Made by a program: the position numbers and the translations under genes. Source: Pedobacter sp. Leaf194 (GTDB lineage: Bacteria; Bacteroidota; Bacteroidia; Sphingobacteriales; Sphingobacteriaceae). From it: a stretch of 64,000 nt of DNA. Under the pieces are notes generated by a model. That model had not been told where the DNA came from and did not search any database. It worked only from the letters and a program-made list of their open reading frames with translations. Of this stretch, positions 8,512-17,611 are shown in pieces (the stretch's first letter is position 1; the number at the start of each line of letters is the position of its first letter). The stretch spans positions 803,971 through 867,970 of the forward strand of contig NZ_LMPU01000001.1 of the NCBI RefSeq assembly GCF_001423945.1, in the 5' to 3' direction.

Positions 8512-9705
8512 GTGTTAAAGGGCTACAAGCGCATATTCTTCGTTCTTGGTTTAATGATAATTTTCATTGTAGTCCTTTCAAGGTGCATGAATGTTGCGGA
8601 TAAAATTCCGCCCGATGTTAGGGGTGAAAATTTTACAGGTGCAGCAACCTGTATAAAATGCCATGCGAAAGTTGCGCAGTCTTTTATTCATAGTGCACAT
8701 GCTCAAAGCTCTGCGCCGGCCAATAAAAAAACACTCGAGAGCTACCTGCAAACAGACTCTAATTCTTTCGCCTTTAATGCGCACATGAAGGTTAAGATTG
8801 AAAAGCGGGATAGCGGAATCTATCAGGTTGCCTACATAGATGGCAAACAAAGCCGAATTCAAAGGTTCGACATTGCTTTCGGCTCGGGCGAAAAAGCCTT
8901 TACCTATGCATATTGGAAAGGAAGAAAGTTATATCAATTACCGCTGTCGCATTTTTCAGCAATAAAAACCTGGGCAAATAGTCCGGGTTTTCCCATTAAT
9001 AACATGTATTTCGACCGGCCAATTCCGAGCAGGTGCCTGGAATGCCACAGCTCTTACATTAAAAAGGAAACTAAACAGGTTTCGGCACTGGCTATGGATG
9101 AAGAACTGGAAAAAGGCTCTTTGCTTTATGGAATTGACTGCGAGCGTTGCCACGGACCCGGAAAACAGCATGCGGTTTTTCACCTCGAAAACCCGGACGA
9201 AAAAACGGCAAAGTTTATCACCATCTTCAAAACGTTAAGTCGCAAGCAAAAAATGGATGCATGCGGTGTTTGCCATTCTGGTAACAAGCTTACCACCGTG
9301 CAATCCGTGTTTAATTTTCAGCCCGGCGATGATTTAAACGATTATTATGCACAGGATTTTGTGTCTTTCGGTGGTGTTAATCCTGATGTACACGGAAATC
9401 AAACAGCAATGCTCCAGGGAAGTATGTGCTATCGTAAAAGCGAAATGACTTGCCAATCGTGCCACAATACGCACGAAAGCATTAAAGGGAATATGGCCAT
9501 TTATTCCCAAAGATGTATAAGCTGTCATCAAACACAAAAGCATAGCAGCCAAACACTTAAAAAAGGTGTGTTAAAAACAAACTGTGTCGATTGCCATATG
9601 CCAATGCAGGCGTCGAAGCTAATCTCATTCCAAACTGCGGGCAATAAAAATGTTAGTCCTTATATGTTGCGTTCGCACCATATTGGCATCTATCCGGCAA
9701 AATAA
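8512..9705 (+). CDS. Seven-heme cytochrome c family protein
   Basis: The 397-residue protein carries seven CxxCH heme-attachment motifs: CIKCH, CLECH, CERCH, CGVCH, CQSCH, CISCH and CVDCH. It also has many extra His residues that could be distal ligands. The N-terminus is a membrane-targeting segment (about residues 5-23) followed by SRC. This may be a lipobox, but Arg before Cys is unusual, so anchoring is uncertain. It should lie in the periplasm or envelope and move electrons; the donor and acceptor are not shown. The start is GTG, 15 bases after the GH5 stop, and no better ATG is available before the signal segment. Cytochrome maturation genes are not in the window. Its position at the end of a glycan locus is unusual. 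Confidence 0.85.
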   Translation: MLKGYKRIFFVLGLMIIFIVVLSRCMNVADKIPPDVRGENFTGAATCIKCHAKVAQSFIHSAHAQSSAPANKKTLESYLQTDSNSFAFNAHMKVKIEKRDSGIYQVAYIDGKQSRIQRFDIAFGSGEKAFTYAYWKGRKLYQLPLSHFSAIKTWANSPGFPINNMYFDRPIPSRCLECHSSYIKKETKQVSALAMDEELEKGSLLYGIDCERCHGPGKQHAVFHLENPDEKTAKFITIFKTLSRKQKMDACGVCHSGNKLTTVQSVFNFQPGDDLNDYYAQDFVSFGGVNPDVHGNQTAMLQGSMCYRKSEMTCQSCHNTHESIKGNMAIYSQRCISCHQTQKHSSQTLKKGVLKTNCVDCHMPMQASKLISFQTAGNKNVSPYMLRSHHIGIYPAK

Positions 9706-9772
9706 ACGCCGTTGAGAGCCTGCTGGTGTTGTTAAAAATCCTGGCAGCTGATAGAAAAGAACTTGTATTTCG

Positions 9773-9780
9773 TACATTTG
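9773..9780 (+). promoter_or_regulatory. Possible -7 element for the second TonB receptor
   Basis: TACATTTG is an exact TAnnTTTG match 28 bases before the ATG at 9809. A clear -33 TTTG at the right distance is lacking. Confidence 0.4.
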
Positions 9781-9808
9781 AATCAATCGATCATCAGATT
9801 TAGCCGAT

Positions 9809-12133
9809 ATGCCTGTAAAGTTTTACCTATTGTTAGTTGTGTTCTTTTTTGTACTGCAAACTGTTTCGGCTCAAAACAAGTATAATTTAAGTGGCACCAT
9901 TCGGGATGCGAATACTGGCGAGACTTTAATCGGCGCAACCGTAAAACTGAGCGGAAAAACTAATCTGGCTACTTCTACCAACAACTATGGCTATTATGCT
10001 TTAACCCAGCCTGAAGGCGAATACACTGTTGTGGTTAGCTATGCGGGTTACGTTTCTGTGGTCAAAACCATCAAATTAAATAAAGATTTAAAACTTAACG
10101 AAGAGCTCAAAACAGCTAATGATTTATCGGAAGTTACTGTAAGTGCAACAAATCGTAAAAATGAAAATGTAAAAACTGCTCAAATGGGTTTGGAGCGCAT
10201 AGATATGAAGTCGTTGAATTCTATCCCGGTATTGCTGGGTGAAAAAGATATATTAAAAACGATTCAATTGTTGCCTGGCGTTAAATCGGGCGGCGAGGGA
10301 AACACAGGTTTTTATGTTCGGGGTGGCGCTGCAGACCAGAATTTAATAATTTTAGATGAGGCTGTTGTTTATAACTCCTCACATTTGCTGGGCTTTTTCT
10401 CTACTTTCAATGCTGATGCCATAAAAGATGTTAGCTTATATAAAGGCGGAATGCCTGCACAATATGGAGGGCGTTTATCATCAGTTTTAGATGTTAAAAT
10501 GGACGATGGAAACAACAAGGAATTTAAATTTCAGGGTGGTATCGGCCTTATTGCTTCGAGGATAAAGGCAGAAGGGCCGATTGTTAAAGACAAAGGCTCT
10601 TTCATGGTTAGTTTTAGAAGGACATATATTGACTTGTTTTTGAGGGCTTCGCCCGATTCTTCAGTTAACGGCAGCACTTTGAATTTTTATGACATTAATG
10701 CCAAGGCGAACTACAAAATCGATGATCGAAACACTATTTACCTTTCAGGTTATTTTGGAAAAGATAACATTGGTGTTAAAGATTTATTTGAAAATAACTG
10801 GGGAAATGTAACAACTACCTTGAGATTGAACCATATTTTCAGCGATAAGCTTTTCTCAAACACTTCATTAATTTACAATAATTACAACTATACGGTTCGC
10901 CTGCTCAATGATGTTACCAACTTTAAGGCTACATCATTGGTACGGGATTTTAACCTGAAACAGGATTTTCAATATTTCAGCAACAAACATATTCTCAGGT
11001 TCGGGTTAAATGCTACGCATCATCGAATTTCGCCAATCGACATTACAACTTCACAAGAATCGCAGGTTAATTCACTAACACAAGAGAAGCGTTATGGTTT
11101 GGAAAGTGCTGTTTATGTGGCTGATGAATGGGCTGCTACGGAAAAGCTGAACTTTTTATACGGGCTGCGGGTTGCAGCGTTTTCATTACTTGGTCCGGGT
11201 AATTTCAGTACTTATGATGCTGCCGGCAACATCAATTCTACAGAAGCGGTAGAAAGCGGCAAGTTTTATAAAAACTACCTGAATTTAGAGCCCAGGTTTT
11301 CGGTGAGTTATCTTTTTAATGATGAAAATTCTGTTAAGGCATCATACAACCGTAATACGCAAAATATTCATATTCTAACAAACGCCACTTCGAGTTCGCC
11401 AACAGATCAGTATGTGCTGAGCAGCAATAACATTAAGCCGGAAATCGCAGATCAGGTTGCCTTGGGTTATTTTAAAAATATCCAGGAAAATAACTATGAA
11501 CTCTCTGCAGAGGTTTATTACAAATGGCTTCAAAATCAAATCGATTACAAAAATGCAGCTCAGCTTCTGGCAAACTCAAATGTGGAATCAGAATTAATTT
11601 ACGGTTCGGGCAGGGCATATGGATTGGAGCTGTTTTTTAAAAAGAAATTTGGAAAATTGAACGGTTGGCTGGGTTATACCTTATCTAAAACTGAACGCAA
11701 ATTTGCGCAACTGAATAATGGAAATTATTTTCCGGCACGGCAAGACAGAACACATGATGTATCTTTAGTTGGCATTTACAATATGAACAGGCGCTGGACG
11801 TTCTCTTCAAGTTTTATTTACAGCACAGGGAATGCGGTAACTTTTCCGGCAGGGAAATATTCTATCGGTGGCCAAACCGCCTACTACTACACAGAGCGAA
11901 ACGCCGGCAGAATGCCCTATAACATGCGTTTGGATGTTAGTGCAACTTTGGAGCCGCGTAAACGGGGGAAATATGAATCGAGCTGGAACTTCGGCATTTA
12001 CAACGTACTTGCCAGAAAAAACCCATATTCAATTGAATTTAAAACTGACCCAACTAACGCTACGAAAACCATTGCAGAACAAACGTCGTTATTTGGGTTA
12101 ATTCCTTCGGTAACCTGGAACTTCAAATTTTAA
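9809..12133 (+). CDS. TonB-dependent receptor with carboxypeptidase-like N-domain
   Basis: This 774-residue outer membrane receptor has a signal peptide to about residue 21 (VSAQ). Next come a carboxypeptidase-regulatory-like domain (about 23-105, GTIRDANTGETLIGA) and a plug with GFYVRGGAADQNLIILDEA and LYKGGMPAQYGGRLSSVLDV. A beta-barrel follows, ending VTWNFKF. It is shorter than the susC product and belongs to the receptor type usually paired with a DUF4249 lipoprotein in Bacteroidota. Here that partner starts 5 bases after the stop. The substrate is unknown; the pairing is analogous to SusC/SusD but is not evidence for glycan import. Confidence 0.92.
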   Translation: MPVKFYLLLVVFFFVLQTVSAQNKYNLSGTIRDANTGETLIGATVKLSGKTNLATSTNNYGYYALTQPEGEYTVVVSYAGYVSVVKTIKLNKDLKLNEELKTANDLSEVTVSATNRKNENVKTAQMGLERIDMKSLNSIPVLLGEKDILKTIQLLPGVKSGGEGNTGFYVRGGAADQNLIILDEAVVYNSSHLLGFFSTFNADAIKDVSLYKGGMPAQYGGRLSSVLDVKMDDGNNKEFKFQGGIGLIASRIKAEGPIVKDKGSFMVSFRRTYIDLFLRASPDSSVNGSTLNFYDINAKANYKIDDRNTIYLSGYFGKDNIGVKDLFENNWGNVTTTLRLNHIFSDKLFSNTSLIYNNYNYTVRLLNDVTNFKATSLVRDFNLKQDFQYFSNKHILRFGLNATHHRISPIDITTSQESQVNSLTQEKRYGLESAVYVADEWAATEKLNFLYGLRVAAFSLLGPGNFSTYDAAGNINSTEAVESGKFYKNYLNLEPRFSVSYLFNDENSVKASYNRNTQNIHILTNATSSSPTDQYVLSSNNIKPEIADQVALGYFKNIQENNYELSAEVYYKWLQNQIDYKNAAQLLANSNVESELIYGSGRAYGLELFFKKKFGKLNGWLGYTLSKTERKFAQLNNGNYFPARQDRTHDVSLVGIYNMNRRWTFSSSFIYSTGNAVTFPAGKYSIGGQTAYYYTERNAGRMPYNMRLDVSATLEPRKRGKYESSWNFGIYNVLARKNPYSIEFKTDPTNATKTIAEQTSLFGLIPSVTWNFKF

Positions 12134-12138
12134 ATGAT

Positions 12139-12945
12139 ATGAAAAAGCTACTTATATATTTTTCTTTTTTGAGCCTGATGTTTTCTTCATGCAAGAAAAT
12201 TATTTCTATTGATACCGATAATGCGCCGCCACAAATTGTAATTGAAGGAAAGATAACCGATAAACTGGCAGTACAACAAATTAAAATATCAAAAACGATA
12301 AATTATGATGCTGCTTTGAATTTTCCGGCTGTTTCTGGTGCAACGGTTAAGGTAAGCGATAACCGTGGCAATAATTACATCTTTGCGGAAACTGCGCCGG
12401 GAATTTACACCAACAGAATGCGTGGCGCCAGTGGTGTTACCTACAATCTGGATGTTACTGCCGAAGGCAAAAACTATACAGCAAGTTCCAGGATGCCGAA
12501 TAATGTTAAGCTGGATTCAATTGGTATTGTTTTAAATTCTTTTTTTGGTAACGACAGGAAAACGGCCGTTGCTTATTTAGTAGACCCAATAAAGGAAACA
12601 AACTTCTATCATTTCGATTTGTTCGTAAACGATTACCTTTCTCAACGTTTCTACGCTTCAAACGATAGGCTAACCAATGGCAACCCACTTCAAATTCAGC
12701 TTTTCTTCAAATCGAATAACAACAATAATGATAGCGATGAATTGAATACAGGTGATAAAGTAAAAATAGAGATGGAGTGTGTAGATTCGAATGTATTTGA
12801 TTACTGGTTTGCGCTGAGCGAGCAGTCCAATCGCGGTCCAAATCAAGGTACAACACCGGCAAATCCAACATCAAATATCTCGAACAATGCGCTTGGTTAT
12901 TTCAGTGCGCATACCTTTCAATCACTTAATTTAACTGTACGCTAA
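12139..12945 (+). CDS. DUF4249 domain-containing lipoprotein
   Basis: This is a 268-residue exported lipoprotein (signal then FSSC) whose first domain is an immunoglobulin-like beta-sandwich: VIEGKITDKLAVQQIKISK and VSGATVKVSDNRGNNYIF. The rest is the beta-rich DUF4249 body, ending in the family-typical ALGYFSAHTFQS. DUF4249 proteins are almost always encoded next to a TonB receptor in Bacteroidota and are thought to be its surface partner. The gene is 5 bases downstream of such a receptor. The biochemical role is not established. Confidence 0.88.
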   Translation: MKKLLIYFSFLSLMFSSCKKIISIDTDNAPPQIVIEGKITDKLAVQQIKISKTINYDAALNFPAVSGATVKVSDNRGNNYIFAETAPGIYTNRMRGASGVTYNLDVTAEGKNYTASSRMPNNVKLDSIGIVLNSFFGNDRKTAVAYLVDPIKETNFYHFDLFVNDYLSQRFYASNDRLTNGNPLQIQLFFKSNNNNNDSDELNTGDKVKIEMECVDSNVFDYWFALSEQSNRGPNQGTTPANPTSNISNNALGYFSAHTFQSLNLTVR

Positions 12946-12986
12946 CTAAGCAAAAACATCCTCAAAACTTCTATGTTACTGTTTGT

Positions 12987-13943
12987 ATGAAAGTTTTTAT
13001 AAGTGGCAACATCGCAGACAGCGGTTTAAAGTTGTTAGCACAAAATAATATAATTGTAAGTAACTGGAAGGAGGCCCGGCAAATCACTTCATCAGAGTTA
13101 ATCGATGCCTGCCGGGATGTTGATGCCTTGGTTAGCGTTGGCCCGAATAAGCTCGACGCCTCGTTTTTACAGTCGTGCAAACATTTAAAAGTTATCGCTT
13201 TGCATTCGGTAGGGTTTGATAATGTTGATGTTGAGGAAGCCAGGCGCCTGAATATTCCAATTGGAAATACACCCGGCGTTTTGAGTGGCGCTACCGCTGA
13301 TACCGCTTTTTTGCTGATGCTTGCAGTGTCAAGAAAGGCATTTTACCTGCATAAAAAAATCCTTAACGGCCAGTGGCAAAACTATGAGCCGACGCCTGAA
13401 CTCGGGATAGAACTGCATGGTAAAACTCTGGGTATTTTTGGTATGGGCAAGATAGGCCTCGAAATGGCAAAAAGGTGCATTGGCGCCTATCAAATGAAGG
13501 TTATTTACCACAACCGGAACAGAAATGAGCAGGCAGAAGCAGTGCTTGGGGCAAAGTATGTATCTTTTGATGAGCTGATTGAGAAAAGCGACGTAATTTC
13601 TGTTCATACCGCCTTAACGCCCGAAACGAAAGGCAAATTTGATATGGCGGTTTTTAAAAAAATGAAACCACGATCTATTTTTATCAACACAGCCCGGGGC
13701 GGAATTCATAACGAAGAAGATTTAATTACCGCGTTACAAAACAAGTTAATCTGGGGTGCAGGTTTAGATGTAACCAATCCCGAGCCAATGTCGGTAGATA
13801 ATCCCTTACTCAATATGGAAAGCGTCGCCGTACTTCCACATATTGGCTCTGCCACGCAGGAAACCAGAAATGCAATGGCAGATTTAGTTGCAAAAAATAT
13901 AATTGCCGGTTTACGGGGAGAAAAGTTGCCACATCAGGTTTAG
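12987..13943 (+). CDS. D-isomer-specific 2-hydroxyacid dehydrogenase
   Basis: This 318-residue NAD(P)-dependent oxidoreductase interconverts 2-keto acids and D-2-hydroxyacids, in the style of glyoxylate/hydroxypyruvate or 2-ketogluconate reductases. The Rossmann motif is GIFGMGKIGLEMAKR (about 149-163). The catalytic triad is visible as Arg237 (NTARGG), Glu266 (TNPEP) and His285 (LPHIGSAT). There is no signal peptide, so it is cytoplasmic. The start is the ATG right after TTACTGTTTG, with no leader of note. It converges on the gene that follows, with a hairpin between them. The exact substrate is not readable from sequence. Confidence 0.9.
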   Translation: MKVFISGNIADSGLKLLAQNNIIVSNWKEARQITSSELIDACRDVDALVSVGPNKLDASFLQSCKHLKVIALHSVGFDNVDVEEARRLNIPIGNTPGVLSGATADTAFLLMLAVSRKAFYLHKKILNGQWQNYEPTPELGIELHGKTLGIFGMGKIGLEMAKRCIGAYQMKVIYHNRNRNEQAEAVLGAKYVSFDELIEKSDVISVHTALTPETKGKFDMAVFKKMKPRSIFINTARGGIHNEEDLITALQNKLIWGAGLDVTNPEPMSVDNPLLNMESVAVLPHIGSATQETRNAMADLVAKNIIAGLRGEKLPHQV

Positions 13944-13977
13944 CATAAATCGCCTACAACTGAACGCGATTTACGCT
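13941..13977. terminator. Bidirectional hairpin between convergent genes
   Basis: TAGCATAAATCGC (13941-13953) pairs with GCGATTTACGCTA (13965-13977) apart from one position that is a G-U wobble on the minus strand. It includes the stop codon of the dehydrogenase and lies just before the stop of the minus-strand gene. Confidence 0.65.
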
Positions 13978-13989
13978 AAAATTTCGGTG

Positions 13990-16719
13990 TTATTTAACGG
14001 TGTATCTAAATACACTACGACCTAAATTTCCGCTCGAATCGATACCCTCAACAACAACTTTATATTGCCCTTTTCCATCGGCGTTGTAAAATTCGAAAGA
14101 TGTTAAGCCAGTTGTTTTATCAGTAACTAATTTTGGGTTCCAGTAAATGGTGGTTCTTAAATCATTTCTGTTAAGGTTTGCCGGTACATCATAGCGAGGC
14201 ATGTAAAACTGCCTTTCTTTATTATAGCCTTGTGGTGAAAAAGTAACTTCGTAATTTTTTGGAAGCATATCAAGCAATTCGTTTTTAGAAATCTTGGTGC
14301 CTTTTGGCATTTTCTTTTGATTGATTACGATAATTCCGTTGATATTGTTTGTTCTGTTAACCAAACCAAGTTCATCCTTCAAAAACACTTCTACCGACTC
14401 AATCATTTTCACATCAACAGTGTTAAGCTGATTCACATCCATCAGCAATCCGTTTATAAAAATACCCATTGGGATTTTGTTGCCCTGATTGTAATCTCTG
14501 GTAATGTAAAAGTTGTTATCAATATATGTAGTTCCAAGCGCCATTGTTTGTAAACAGTTTATCAGCAGGTTACAGCCTGTTAATCTATCCCCGGAAATCT
14601 CATGGTCGGCTATCGCTGGCAGCCCGGTTAAGGCAGGGTAATCCTTATGACTAACCTTCGGAATTGCGGCTGCTTTAATGGTCACATCTTTTAATGTATG
14701 CAGGTAAGCGTATTGCTTTTTACTGTTATCCAGATAGGTTGTTAAGGTACTGTCTATATTTAAAACTTCATCTGCAGCACCAAAGTTACGGCTTATACTA
14801 GGTACAGGCGTGCCATTCAAACTTATGGCCATGCTTTTATAGTTTACATTATACTTTGCCGTAATGGTTACTTTTGATGAATCAGTCAGGTTAAGGTTTG
14901 TGAATTTAAAATTTCCAACCGGGTCGGTTGTACCTTCAAGATTAAATCTTTTATCGGGAATGGTTAAAAGCAGAGCGCCTTTTCTTACCGGAATACCGTT
15001 CGACATTCTTAAAATACCCGAAATTTCGATTCCCTGCTCGGGTAAAAAGGTAATTTTTGGTAGTTTGCCACTGATAATGTCTGTGTAGGCATAGCTCCTG
15101 TAACCCTGCGTTAAAAGCAATACATCAAGGTCTGAATTTTTCTTTGCATCAGGTGTCGTGAAATAGTAGTTTGGCCTTTCTATGTAACCTTTTACATCGC
15201 TGTTTAGCAGCAAACTGGTTAATATGGTATTTGCGCCGTCTTCGTTAAAAGGAACTTTTGTTTCATCAACAACCGAAACAGAGAAATTTCCATCAACTGG
15301 TACGCCATCTTTCTTCGCAGCGAGGTTAATTTTTACCTTTTTCTTTGGTCCGTAGCTGGCAGCGGCACTAGTTACCGCCAAAGCCATTGTGTTTTTATTC
15401 TGTACAAAAACCAATCGCTCACTTAGTGGCTGGCCGTTTTCGGCCATCAAAGTAAACTGCGCAATACCCATCGGGAATTTGCTTTTGAGCACCGTTGTCA
15501 AATATTCTTTATTTGACAATACCGCTTGCGCTCCATAACAAAGTACGCCTTTGCTTTGCGCCAGCAAATAAAACTTTTTGCCTTGGTTGGCCTGAAAAAA
15601 AGCATCGTTAGCAAGAATTTTCAGCGTTATACTTTCCGGGTCAGCGTTATCGGCAGTAATAACAATTCCGGATTGGGCAACCTTAGGCAGGTTCGCCGTT
15701 TCCGTAGAACCATCCGAATAAGTGATGGTTGCTTTGTAAGTTTTGGCAGCTTCTGGCAAGAGGTTAAATGTACCCATGCCCAAATGCTGCGAAGTAAATG
15801 TAGCAACTTGCTTTCCATCGTTATCGGTTATAATGCCCTTCGAATTGATACCCAAGCCGTCGCTTTTTACCGCTTTAAAAGCCACTTTATTGGTTATGCC
15901 CGAAACGAGATTTCCGCCCTCTGCGAAAAACTGAAAATCTTTATTGATTATTGCATTTTTTAATTGAAATGTACTGTTTATAACCTCTTTCTCGGTGGTG
16001 TTAATACTTGTTATCAATTCGCCCTTCTGAAGTTGATATTCAGCTTTTTGATTAGCGGTCATGTTTATCGTTAAAAAGCCATTCGCATCAGTTGTTCCTC
16101 TTCCTCTGGCGATGGTTGTGTAGCTTGTAACAACCTGCCAGTTCACATTTTTATTTGCATAGGGCTTGTTATTAATGTCTTTAAATTGTACGCGGGCATC
16201 GATTTTTTCCTGTTTATCCGTAGATAAATTTTTGTAGCTGATGTGCGTTTTAAGCTCTTTATCAATTGCTTCCCCAATGTAGAATGTTTTATTAAAAAAT
16301 GCCGGGTCGTTACTGTTTAGCATCCAATTGGTGTAGGCTCTAAAATGATAATTTCCCTGCTGATAATGTTCCATTGATAGTGGAATATTTCCTTCTGCCA
16401 TACCGCCAGTGAGCGGTAACTTAACGGTTTGAATGAGCGAATCTCGCTGATTAATAACGTCAACGTAAACGATTTTGCTTATTCCGGAAAGTAAATTTTG
16501 ATTTTCAGTTACGTAAGCTTTAAACCAGATGGTATCGGCAACGGCGTAGTAAGGTTTATCGAAATGAATGTGTATTTTTTCGGCAGGATAATCATTCAAA
16601 ACTTTATTGGTTTTAGTGATAATCGTGTTGATGCTTACGGTATCAGTTTGCGCTGATGAGGAGAAGTTTATAGCAAAGGAAAAAGAAACTACGATTAATA
16701 AAATTCTAAAAATCTTCAT
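13990..16719 (-). CDS. Large exported protein with MG2-like and TonB-plug-like domains, no barrel
   Basis: The 909-residue protein has a signal peptide ending near residue 23 (SSAQ). An N-terminal macroglobulin-like MG2 region follows (EKIHIHFDKPYYAVADTIWF), then several beta-sandwich repeats and a carboxypeptidase-regulatory-like segment (about 560-625). Close to the C-terminus is a plug-like stretch with GIFINGLLMDVNQLNTVD and SVEVFLKDELGLVNRTN. No outer-membrane barrel follows. Similar proteins are common in Bacteroidota and are annotated only by domain. A role in envelope binding or transport support is possible, but no function can be assigned. It appears to be a single-gene unit, with an intergenic gap upstream and a convergent terminator downstream. 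Confidence 0.75.
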   Translation of the reverse strand: MKIFRILLIVVSFSFAINFSSSAQTDTVSINTIITKTNKVLNDYPAEKIHIHFDKPYYAVADTIWFKAYVTENQNLLSGISKIVYVDVINQRDSLIQTVKLPLTGGMAEGNIPLSMEHYQQGNYHFRAYTNWMLNSNDPAFFNKTFYIGEAIDKELKTHISYKNLSTDKQEKIDARVQFKDINNKPYANKNVNWQVVTSYTTIARGRGTTDANGFLTINMTANQKAEYQLQKGELITSINTTEKEVINSTFQLKNAIINKDFQFFAEGGNLVSGITNKVAFKAVKSDGLGINSKGIITDNDGKQVATFTSQHLGMGTFNLLPEAAKTYKATITYSDGSTETANLPKVAQSGIVITADNADPESITLKILANDAFFQANQGKKFYLLAQSKGVLCYGAQAVLSNKEYLTTVLKSKFPMGIAQFTLMAENGQPLSERLVFVQNKNTMALAVTSAAASYGPKKKVKINLAAKKDGVPVDGNFSVSVVDETKVPFNEDGANTILTSLLLNSDVKGYIERPNYYFTTPDAKKNSDLDVLLLTQGYRSYAYTDIISGKLPKITFLPEQGIEISGILRMSNGIPVRKGALLLTIPDKRFNLEGTTDPVGNFKFTNLNLTDSSKVTITAKYNVNYKSMAISLNGTPVPSISRNFGAADEVLNIDSTLTTYLDNSKKQYAYLHTLKDVTIKAAAIPKVSHKDYPALTGLPAIADHEISGDRLTGCNLLINCLQTMALGTTYIDNNFYITRDYNQGNKIPMGIFINGLLMDVNQLNTVDVKMIESVEVFLKDELGLVNRTNNINGIIVINQKKMPKGTKISKNELLDMLPKNYEVTFSPQGYNKERQFYMPRYDVPANLNRNDLRTTIYWNPKLVTDKTTGLTSFEFYNADGKGQYKVVVEGIDSSGNLGRSVFRYTVK

Positions 16720-16812
16720 GAAAGGAAATTAATTACTTAGGTTGTAAATATATCCAATTAAAAATAGAGCACATAACCTGTGCATGGCTTTAACATTTTT
16801 TTACATAAAAAA

Positions 16813-16839
16813 GCCGGTTTTATTATTAGTAAAACCGGC
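16813..16839 (-). terminator. Terminator of the nitroreductase gene
   Basis: GCCGGTTTTA (16813-16822) and TAAAACCGGC (16830-16839) form a 10-bp stem. On the minus strand it is followed by a run of T, as expected for the gene ending at 16867. Confidence 0.8.
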
Positions 16840-16866
16840 ATTCATCTTCCTAAGCAGGAAAATCTC

Positions 16867-17499
16867 TTATTTGTACTCGATCAAAAACTCACTTAATGGT
16901 TTACGTACCTTTTTAAGGTTCACCAACCAATCGTTAGCTTCATCGCGATGACCCAATGGTAATAAGGTTACACTTTTTAAGCCTTGCTTGTTTAAACCCA
17001 AAAGTTCATCAAGTGCGGGGGCATTAAAGCCTTCCATCGGAGTAGAATCCACTTTTAATAAAGCAGCCTGGGCAAGCGCAGCACCAAAGCCAATGTAGGC
17101 CTGACGAGCAGCATGATTAAAATTTTCTTCGGCTGTCTTAGATAAAATTGTTCCTTTGAGCTGTGCTTTATAAGCATCGGTAGCAGAATCTGGCAAGCCA
17201 CGCTGAGCATTCATGTAGGCAAAAGTTGCATCAATTCCTTCTTCTGTATAATTTTCAAAAGCCGCAAAAATTAACAAGTGTGACGAATCGACAACCTGAG
17301 ATTGGTTATAAGCAATCGGCGCAATTTTTTCTTTTAACTCCTGATTGGTTACTACAATAACTTTAAAAGGCTGTAAGCCGGATGAAGTTGGTGCTAAATG
17401 TGCTGCCTCTATAATTTGATCTACTTTTTCCTGTTCAACCGGTTCGCCATTCATTTTCTTAACGGCATATCGCCAGTTCAAAGCTTCTATTAAATTCAT
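16867..17499 (-). CDS. NAD(P)H-dependent nitroreductase-family oxidoreductase
   Basis: This is a 210-residue FMN enzyme of the NfsB/nitroreductase family, reducing nitro or quinone compounds with NAD(P)H. Visible marks are the N-terminal WRYAVKKMNG, the FMN-binding APTSSGLQPFKVIVV, and the C-terminal VTLLPLGHRDEAND. I chose the ATG at 17499 (MNLIEALNWRYAVKKM). The frame stays open to a TTG at 17523, but that adds eight residues with no family counterpart. Cytoplasmic. A terminator hairpin follows. The natural substrate is unknown. Confidence 0.9.
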   Translation of the reverse strand: MNLIEALNWRYAVKKMNGEPVEQEKVDQIIEAAHLAPTSSGLQPFKVIVVTNQELKEKIAPIAYNQSQVVDSSHLLIFAAFENYTEEGIDATFAYMNAQRGLPDSATDAYKAQLKGTILSKTAEENFNHAARQAYIGFGAALAQAALLKVDSTPMEGFNAPALDELLGLNKQGLKSVTLLPLGHRDEANDWLVNLKKVRKPLSEFLIEYK

Positions 17500-17611
17500 A
17501 TTGTTCAAATATTTAAATTTCAATTTTGAAACAAATATCTGTAATGTATAATGGCCCTTTGTTGATGTATGGTAAGAAAGAAAGTAATTGCTATTGAATT
17601 ACAAAGTAAAA

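Noticed and set aside
15526-15963. 145-residue plus-strand frame opposite the MG2/plug protein
   Set aside because: No start context, promoter or recognisable domain; it is antisense to a longer gene with a signal peptide.
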